Shown piece after piece: positions 58,290-64,000 of a DNA stretch of 64,000 nucleotides (within the stretch, counting starts at the first letter, position 1; every line of letters begins with the position of its first letter). Source of the stretch: Pseudomonas sp. ANT_J12 (lineage in GTDB: Bacteria; Pseudomonadota; Gammaproteobacteria; Pseudomonadales; Pseudomonadaceae); NCBI RefSeq assembly GCF_008370045.1, contig NZ_VOBN01000001.1:992001-1056000 (forward strand). Direction: 5' to 3'. The translations under genes and the position numbers were made by a program. Under the pieces are notes generated by a model. It made no database searches. It saw only the letters and a program-made list of their open reading frames with translations, and was not told the DNA's origin.

Positions 58290-58372
58290 GTGCGTAATAA
58301 AGAATGTTTCTCGACAACCCACGGCATAATGCGCGCCGTGATGATTACTTTCGAACGAACAAGGCGAGTGAC

Positions 58373-60898
58373 GTGTTGAAGAAAACCCTGTTCCAGTTGC
58401 ACTGGTTCTTTGGCATCAGTGCCGGGCTGGTCCTGGCCCTGATGGGCATCACCGGTGCGGCCTATTCGTTTCAGGATGAAATCCTGCGGGCGCTGAATCC
58501 ATCTGTGTTGCAGGTGGAGAAACAGGTCGCCGGTGTGCTGCCGCCCGCCGAACTGGTTGAACACATCGAAGCCGCCTCCGGCAAGAAAGTCTCGATGCTC
58601 TGGGTCGAAACCGACAGCGGCAACGCCGCGCGGGTGATCTTCACCCCGCCACCGGGCGAACGTCGCGGCGAGATGCGTTACTTCGACCCGTACACCGCCG
58701 AGTTCCTGGGCGACGCCACCGGCCAGGACTTCTTTGGCTTCATGTTGCAGTTGCACCGCTTCCTCGCGATGGGTGATACCGGGCGGCAGATTACCGGCGC
58801 GTGCACGCTGCTCCTGGTGTTCTTCTGCCTGTCCGGCCTCTACCTGCGCTGGCCGCGCCAATGGAATAAATGGCGTGCCTGGCTCACTCTCGACTGGAAG
58901 AAAAAAGGCCGCAGCTTTAATTGGGATCTGCACTCGGTGGCCGGCACCTGGTGCATGCTGTTTTACCTGTTGGCCGCGCTGACCGGGTTGTCCTGGTCCT
59001 ACGAGTGGTACAACAAGGGCCTGACGCAATTACTCTCCGACGCGCCGCAGAACGAGCGGGCGCGCAACCGTGGCCCGGCGCCCAGCGGTCCGGCGCCGAG
59101 CGCCGATTACGCGGCGATGTGGAGCAGCATCTACAGCGCCGCCGGCCCGAACCTGTCTGCCTACAACATCCGCATGCCACCGCTGGCCGGCCAACCGGCG
59201 ACCGTGTTTTACCTGTTGAATACCTCGCCCCATGACCGCGCGCTGAACGAGATCAGCCTCGATCCGGCGACCGGCATCGTCAAACGTCACGATCGCTACA
59301 GCGACAAGAGCTTCAAGGCGCAACTGCTGACCAGTATTTATGCGCTGCACACCGGCAGCTACTTTGGCATCGTCGGACGGATCATCCTGACCGTCACCGC
59401 GCTGACCATGCCGTTGTTTTTCATCACGGGCTGGCTGCTGTACCTGGATCGTCGACGCAAAAAACGTCAGATCAAGGATGCGCGCAAAGGCCTGGCGCAA
59501 CCGGGCGGCGATGCGCCGGCGTGGCTGATCGGCTTCGCCAGCCAGAGCGGTTTTGCCGAGCAACTGGCGTGGCAGACCGCGGGGCAATTACAGGCCGCCG
59601 GGTTACCGGTGAAGGTGCAGCCGCTGGCGAGTGTCAGCGAGCAGGATTTGCAGGACTCGGACAACGCGTTGTTCGTGGTCAGCACCTTCGGCGACGGCGA
59701 AGCGCCGGACAGCGCCCGGGGTTTCGAACGCAAAGTGCTGGGGCGGGCGTTGAGCCTGGGCAGTTTGAATTACGCGGTACTCGGTCTCGGTGACCGCCAG
59801 TATCAGCACTTCTGCGGTTTCGCCCGGCGCTTGCACACCTGGCTCGGCGAACACGGCGGCAAGACCCTGTTTGCCCCGGTGGAAGTCGACAGCGGCGACC
59901 CTTACGCCTTGCGCCACTGGCAGCAGCAACTCGGCCTGCTGACCGGACAGGCCCCCGTGGACACCTGGCAAGCGCCCCACTACGACAACTGGACCCTGGC
60001 CCGCCGCGAGCTGATGAACCCTGACAGCAGCGGTGCGCCGGTGTACCTGCTCGGCCTCATCGCCCCGACCACCAGCAGTTGGCTGGCCGGCGACCTGGTG
60101 GAAGTCATGCCGCGCAACTGCCCATGGGCGATCGAAAATTTCCTCGATGGCCTGGGGATTGATGGTCGGGCCAGTGTTGAACTCGATGGTCTCTCGCAAC
60201 CGCTGGACCAGGCGCTGGCCAGTCGGCAGCTCCCCGAGAACCGCACGCATCTGGTCGGCCTGCATGCCCAGGCGCTGGTGCAGGCATTGGTGCCATTGGC
60301 AATGCGCGAATACTCCATCGCCTCGATCGCCGCCGACGGCGTACTGGAACTGATCGTGCGCCAGGAACTGCACCCCGACGGCAGCCTCGGCATCGGCTCC
60401 GGCTGGCTGACCGAGCATGCGCCAGTGGGCGGCAGCATCAGCCTGCGAGTGCGGCGTAACAGCGGTTTCCATCTGCCGGTGGAACCGGTGCCGATGATCC
60501 TGCTGGGCAACGGAACGGGCCTGGCCGGGCTGCGCAGTTTGCTTAAAGCGCGGATTGCCGACGGGCAGCAGCGGCATTGGCTGCTGTTTGGCGAACGCAA
60601 TCGCCGGCATGACTTCCTGTGTCGCGATGAGTTGGAAGGCTGGTTGATTGAAGGTGATCTGGAACGACTGGACCTGGCGTTTTCACGGGATCAGGCCGAG
60701 AAGATCTACGTCCAGGATCGCCTGCGCGAATCGGCCGTCGAGCTGAAGAAGTGGCTGGCCGAGGGTGCCGTGATCTACATCTGCGGCAGCTTGCAAGGGA
60801 TGGCATCGGGGGTGGATCACGTGCTTAACGAAGTGTTGGGGATTGAAGAGGTTGACCGGTTGATCGAACAAGGCCGCTACCGCCGCGACGTTTACTGA
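58373..60898 (+). CDS. piuB: PiuB, PepSY membrane flavoreductase
   Basis: The 841-residue inner-membrane oxidoreductase combines an N-terminal PepSY-TM part (four membrane helices, about 1-370; [20 protein letters not shown]), a flavodoxin domain (about 385-520; [29 protein letters not shown]) and a C-terminal FAD/NADPH ferredoxin-reductase domain ([33 protein letters not shown]). This layout fits electron transfer from NADPH across the membrane to reduce ferric siderophore. Start is GTG 58373 (AAGG upstream) or the adjacent TTG. Confidence 0.9.
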   Translation: MLKKTLFQLHWFFGISAGLVLALMGITGAAYSFQDEILRALNPSVLQVEKQVAGVLPPAELVEHIEAASGKKVSMLWVETDSGNAARVIFTPPPGERRGEMRYFDPYTAEFLGDATGQDFFGFMLQLHRFLAMGDTGRQITGACTLLLVFFCLSGLYLRWPRQWNKWRAWLTLDWKKKGRSFNWDLHSVAGTWCMLFYLLAALTGLSWSYEWYNKGLTQLLSDAPQNERARNRGPAPSGPAPSADYAAMWSSIYSAAGPNLSAYNIRMPPLAGQPATVFYLLNTSPHDRALNEISLDPATGIVKRHDRYSDKSFKAQLLTSIYALHTGSYFGIVGRIILTVTALTMPLFFITGWLLYLDRRRKKRQIKDARKGLAQPGGDAPAWLIGFASQSGFAEQLAWQTAGQLQAAGLPVKVQPLASVSEQDLQDSDNALFVVSTFGDGEAPDSARGFERKVLGRALSLGSLNYAVLGLGDRQYQHFCGFARRLHTWLGEHGGKTLFAPVEVDSGDPYALRHWQQQLGLLTGQAPVDTWQAPHYDNWTLARRELMNPDSSGAPVYLLGLIAPTTSSWLAGDLVEVMPRNCPWAIENFLDGLGIDGRASVELDGLSQPLDQALASRQLPENRTHLVGLHAQALVQALVPLAMREYSIASIAADGVLELIVRQELHPDGSLGIGSGWLTEHAPVGGSISLRVRRNSGFHLPVEPVPMILLGNGTGLAGLRSLLKARIADGQQRHWLLFGERNRRHDFLCRDELEGWLIEGDLERLDLAFSRDQAEKIYVQDRLRESAVELKKWLAEGAVIYICGSLQGMASGVDHVLNEVLGIEEVDRLIEQGRYRRDVY

Positions 60899-60910
60899 CA
60901 CCTCAAGCCA

Positions 60911-61021
60911 GATCGTTCCCACGCTCCGCGTGGGAATGCCGCCCGGGACGCACCGCGTCCCATCAAGAGCCGAACGCAGAGCGTCCGTTGAGGCATTCCC
61001 ACGCAGAGCGTGGGAACGATC
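60911..61021. repeat. Palindromic repeat, GATCGTTCCCACGC family
   Basis: A 111-bp copy fills the gap between the convergent piuB and phoD genes. Its inner arms are less symmetrical than in other copies (GGGACGCACCGCGTCCC). Confidence 0.85.
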
Positions 61022-61032
61022 TCCCCCTCACC

Positions 61033-62574
61033 TCAAACCGGCTGCAACTTCTGCTCAAACACACTCACCCCATCCAGATCCCGCAACACCACACTCATCT
61101 CCCCCGTCTGCCCTTCAATATTCACCTCACCAAAAAACTGAAACCCGGCAAACGGCGAGGTGTTTTGCGCTGGCGGTGCTTTCTCGAACACCACTTCCGG
61201 GCCAAAGGTTTTATCCAGCGGATTTGGCCCGAAGCTCCCGGCATTCAACGGTCCGGCGACAAACTCCCAGAACGGTTCGAAATCCTGAAACGCGGCGCGA
61301 TCCGGGTGGTAGTGATGCGCCGCGCAGTAGTGCACATCCGCCGTCAGGAACACGAAATTGCGTACCTGTTGCTGACGCAGAAAACCCAGCAACTCGGCGA
61401 TTTCCAGCTCGCGTCCCTGGGCCGGTCCCGGATCACCGTTGGCCACCGCTTCCCAGCGCGCGACGCCCGGGCTGACTTCACCATCCGGCACGCCGAGACC
61501 AATCGGCATGTCGGCGGCGATGACTTTCCATTGCGCCGTTGAGGCTTTCAATGAAGCCTTCAGCCAGTCCAGTTGCTCGCGGCCGAGAAACGGTTTTTCC
61601 CCGCCGAGGTTGGCGTCATTCGCCCCGCGATAACTGCGCATATCGAGCACGAACACATCAAGCATCGGCCCATAGCTCAGCTGGCGATAAATCCGCCCGC
61701 CGTTGTCGGCGCTCTGCAAACGCATCGGCGCGTATTCGAGCCAGGCCTGACGCGCGCGGCCGACCAGGCTGTGGATATCTTTGCTCTTGTAGCGCTCGTC
61801 GAGTTGTTTACCCGGCGACCAGTTGTTCACCACTTCGTGGTCGTCCCATTGCCAGATTTGCGGCACCTCGGCGTTGAAGCGGCGGATGTTTTCGTCCATC
61901 AGGTTATAGCGATAGTTGCCGCGATATTCGTCGAGGGTTTCCGCGACTTTGCTCTTGGCTTCGCTGGTGATGTTGCGCCACACCCGACCGCTCTCGGTGG
62001 TGAGTTGTGCCGGCACCGGGCCGTCGGCGTAGATGGTGTCGCCGCTGTGGATAAAGAAATCCGGCAGGCGCAGGCGCATGGCTTCGTAGATGCGCATGCC
62101 GCCGATGTCCGGGTTGATGCCGAAGCCCTGGCCGACGGTGTCGCCGCTCCACACAAAACGAATGTCGCGCCGGGCCGTCGGCACGCTGCGCAAGTGGCCG
62201 AACCAGGGTTCGCTGCTTGTGCCGTTCTGGGCGTCTTCGAAGTGCACGCGGTAGAAAATCGCCTGATCGGCGGGCAGGCCGGTGAGTTCGACCCGGGCGG
62301 TGAAATCGGTGCGCGAATCCGCCAAGGGCGAGACGAATCGACGAGGATTAGTGAACAGGCTGCGGGTGTCCCATTCCACCACCATCCGTGCGGGGCGGTC
62401 GCTGCGACTCCAGATCATCGCCCGGTCGCCCAGCAAGTCGCCGGACTGCACGCCGTCGGTGAGTTGCGGCCGATCCTTGACCGAAGCGATCACCGCCGGG
62501 GCCAGGCCGGGCAGCAACAATCCGGCGCCAACCGCTTGCATGACACGCCGGCGACCGAGGTTGAATTCGCTCAT
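61033..62574 (-). CDS. phoD: PhoD-type alkaline phosphatase/phosphodiesterase
   Basis: This 513-residue exported metallophosphoesterase has a Tat-type signal (GRRRVMQAVGAGLLLPG). An N-terminal Ig-like PhoD_N domain (about 40-135) precedes the metallophosphatase domain with WSGDTVGQGFG, IHSGDTIYADG and WDDHEVVNNW motifs that bind Fe/Ca, and histidines near the end (LTADVHYCAAHHYHP). PhoD hydrolyses phosphate mono- and diesters in the periplasm. Its regulator is not visible nearby. It converges on piuB. Confidence 0.93.
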   Translation of the reverse strand: MSEFNLGRRRVMQAVGAGLLLPGLAPAVIASVKDRPQLTDGVQSGDLLGDRAMIWSRSDRPARMVVEWDTRSLFTNPRRFVSPLADSRTDFTARVELTGLPADQAIFYRVHFEDAQNGTSSEPWFGHLRSVPTARRDIRFVWSGDTVGQGFGINPDIGGMRIYEAMRLRLPDFFIHSGDTIYADGPVPAQLTTESGRVWRNITSEAKSKVAETLDEYRGNYRYNLMDENIRRFNAEVPQIWQWDDHEVVNNWSPGKQLDERYKSKDIHSLVGRARQAWLEYAPMRLQSADNGGRIYRQLSYGPMLDVFVLDMRSYRGANDANLGGEKPFLGREQLDWLKASLKASTAQWKVIAADMPIGLGVPDGEVSPGVARWEAVANGDPGPAQGRELEIAELLGFLRQQQVRNFVFLTADVHYCAAHHYHPDRAAFQDFEPFWEFVAGPLNAGSFGPNPLDKTFGPEVVFEKAPPAQNTSPFAGFQFFGEVNIEGQTGEMSVVLRDLDGVSVFEQKLQPV

Positions 62575-62637
62575 GGTGTTCTCCCTGGAAAAGGGAAACT
62601 AAAGCATGTGCGCATGACGCCCGTGTGAAACGCGCCC

Positions 62638-62735
62638 CCTGTAGGAGCGAGGCTTGCCCGCGAAGGCGGTGTGTCATTCAACATAGATGTTGAATGTGAC
62701 GGCCTCTTCGCGGGCAAGCCTCGCTCCTACAAGGG
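62638..62735. repeat. REP doublet, GAGGCTTGCCCGCGAA family
   Basis: GTAGGAGCGAGGCTTGCCCG and CGCGGGCAAGCCTCGCTCCT surround a small AT-rich palindrome (TTCAACATAGATGTTGAA). It lies between phoD and the fruA stop. Confidence 0.85.
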
Positions 62736-62763
62736 GTGGGTGTCAGGGGTAAGTGGCAGGGTG

Positions 62764-64000
62764 TCAGGCCTTCGCGGGTTCCAGCGCCAACTCCACCCCT
62801 TCCGGCCGCTTGAGCAGTGCATACGCCACCGCCGTCAGCAAACTCCCGGCCACGATGGCGAGCAGATACAGCAACGCATGGTTGATCGCATTCGGGATCA
62901 TCAGCACAAACAACCCACCGTGCGGTGCCATCAGTTTGCAGCCGAAATACATCGACAACGCACCGGTCAGCGCACCACCGGCAATGCTCGCCGGGATCAC
63001 CCGCAACGGGTCTTTCGCCGCAAACGGAATCGCCCCTTCAGAGATAAAGCACAGCCCCAACACCAATGCCGCTTTACCGGCCTCGCGTTCAGTCTGGGCG
63101 AACTTGCGCCGGGCAATAAACGTCGCGATGCCCAGGCCAATCGGCGGCACCATGCCGGCGGCCATGGTCGCTGCCATCGGCGCATAGCTCTGCGACGCCA
63201 GCAGCCCGACGGAGAACGCATAAGCCGCCTTGTTGATCGGCCCGCCGAGGTCGACGCACATCATCCCGCCGAGCAGCACACCGAGCAGGATCGCGTTGGT
63301 GGTGCCCATGCTGTCGAGGAAGTGCGTGAGCGCTTCGAGCATCCCCGCCACCGGTTTGCCGACCACATAAATCATCACCAGACCGGTGAACAGACTCGCG
63401 AACAACGGGATGATCAGGATCGGTTTCAGCGCCTCAAGACTTTGCGGCAATCGCGCATAACGGTTGATTGCCTGGGCCGCGTAACCGGCGATGAAACCGG
63501 CAAGGATCCCGCCGATAAAACCGGCGCCCAAGGTACTCGCGAGCAAACCACCGATCATCCCTGGCGCCAGGCCCGGACGGTCGGCGATGGAGTAGGCGAT
63601 GTACCCCGCCAGCAACGGCACCATCAACTTGAACGCGGTCTCGCCGCCGATTTGCATCAGTGCGGCGGCGAGCGTGCCCGGTTCCTTGAACGCGGTGATG
63701 CCGAACACGAACGACAGCGCGATCATCAAACCGCCCGCCACCACCATCGGCAGCATGAACGACACCCCGGTCAGCAGGTGTTTATAGACGCCGGTTTTCT
63801 CTTGCTTGGCCGGCCCCTTGGCCCCCGTCGCAGCGCTTTCCTGCTTGCCTTCGGCCAAGGCTTTATTGAGCGTGGCTTCGGCCTGTTTCAACGCGATCCC
63901 AGTGCCGCAACGGTAAATCTTCTTGCCGGCAAAACGCTCGGTGGCAACTTCGATATCGCAGGCCAGCAGCACCACGTCGGCCTCGGCAATTGCCGTTGCG
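62764..64000 (-). CDS. fruA: PTS fructose transporter FruA (EIIBC), C-terminal part
   Basis: The frame is open to the right edge; about 411 residues are visible and the start lies outside. The visible part is the end of an EIIB domain (VVLLACDIEVATERFAG), a charged linker (ESAATGAKGPAKQEKTG) and a complete EIIC membrane domain with about ten segments (GVSFMLPMVVAGGLMIALSF; GGPINKAAYAFS; CFISEGAIPFAAKDP). It takes up fructose as the 1-phosphate. In Pseudomonas fruA is normally the last gene of fruBKA, which fits its position and strand. Confidence 0.94.
   Translation of the reverse strand, partial: ATAIAEADVVLLACDIEVATERFAGKKIYRCGTGIALKQAEATLNKALAEGKQESAATGAKGPAKQEKTGVYKHLLTGVSFMLPMVVAGGLMIALSFVFGITAFKEPGTLAAALMQIGGETAFKLMVPLLAGYIAYSIADRPGLAPGMIGGLLASTLGAGFIGGILAGFIAGYAAQAINRYARLPQSLEALKPILIIPLFASLFTGLVMIYVVGKPVAGMLEALTHFLDSMGTTNAILLGVLLGGMMCVDLGGPINKAAYAFSVGLLASQSYAPMAATMAAGMVPPIGLGIATFIARRKFAQTEREAGKAALVLGLCFISEGAIPFAAKDPLRVIPASIAGGALTGALSMYFGCKLMAPHGGLFVLMIPNAINHALLYLLAIVAGSLLTAVAYALLKRPEGVELALEPAKA

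Overview
The window is chromosomal DNA of a fluorescent-group Pseudomonas, most like the P. fluorescens lineage. The base composition is GC-rich. The gene order at both ends and in the dpp block matches, from memory, the P. aeruginosa PAO1 run PA4473 to PA4519 (darP-tldD-nit-yhdP-rng-maf-mreDCB-gatCAB; roxRS-SIMPL-dppA array-opdP-dppBCDF; piuABC; speC). Two families of short palindromic repeats (REP/BIME type) typical of this group fill many gaps. There are no rRNA, tRNA, CRISPR, integrase or transposase genes that I can see.

Layout. 1-15.1 kb is core housekeeping: a minus-strand block for protein maturation (tldD), an amidase-like enzyme, envelope lipid transport (yhdP), RNase G, Maf and the cell-shape proteins MreBCD, divergent from the gatCAB amidotransferase operon. 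15.3-28.4 kb is accessory: an RlpA-like lipoprotein, a CaCA antiporter with a probable ATT start, a carboxymuconolactone-decarboxylase-like protein, a cytoplasmic-looking S8 peptidase, an AEC transporter, and a complete galactarate route (kdgD, alpha-ketoglutarate semialdehyde dehydrogenase, gudP-type MFS, garD) with its likely GntR regulator. Between that operon and its regulator sit a metal-dependent phospholipase C-fold protein preceded by a textbook LexA box, a 62-residue companion gene and a 155-bp tandem repeat array. This is the most unusual locus in the window.

28.6-46.2 kb holds a YddA-type ABC exporter, the RoxS/RoxR redox two-component system, a SIMPL-domain protein, and a large di/oligopeptide uptake locus: four paralogous binding proteins (the first broken by a one-base frameshift), an OprD-family porin and the DppBCDF transporter. 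Peptides would cross the outer membrane through the porin, be captured by one of several binding proteins, and enter through one shared permease.

46.3-64 kb holds a small acidic exported protein, release factor 3 (prfC), a quaternary-amine/osmoprotectant ABC operon, ornithine decarboxylase (speC) with a leader that contains an intrinsic terminator, a Sel1-repeat protein, the iron-uptake genes piuC, piuA and piuB with a Fur-like box, a PhoD-type phosphatase, and the 3' part of fruA, which runs off the right edge. All assignments come from reading translated sequence and family knowledge; no database search was run.
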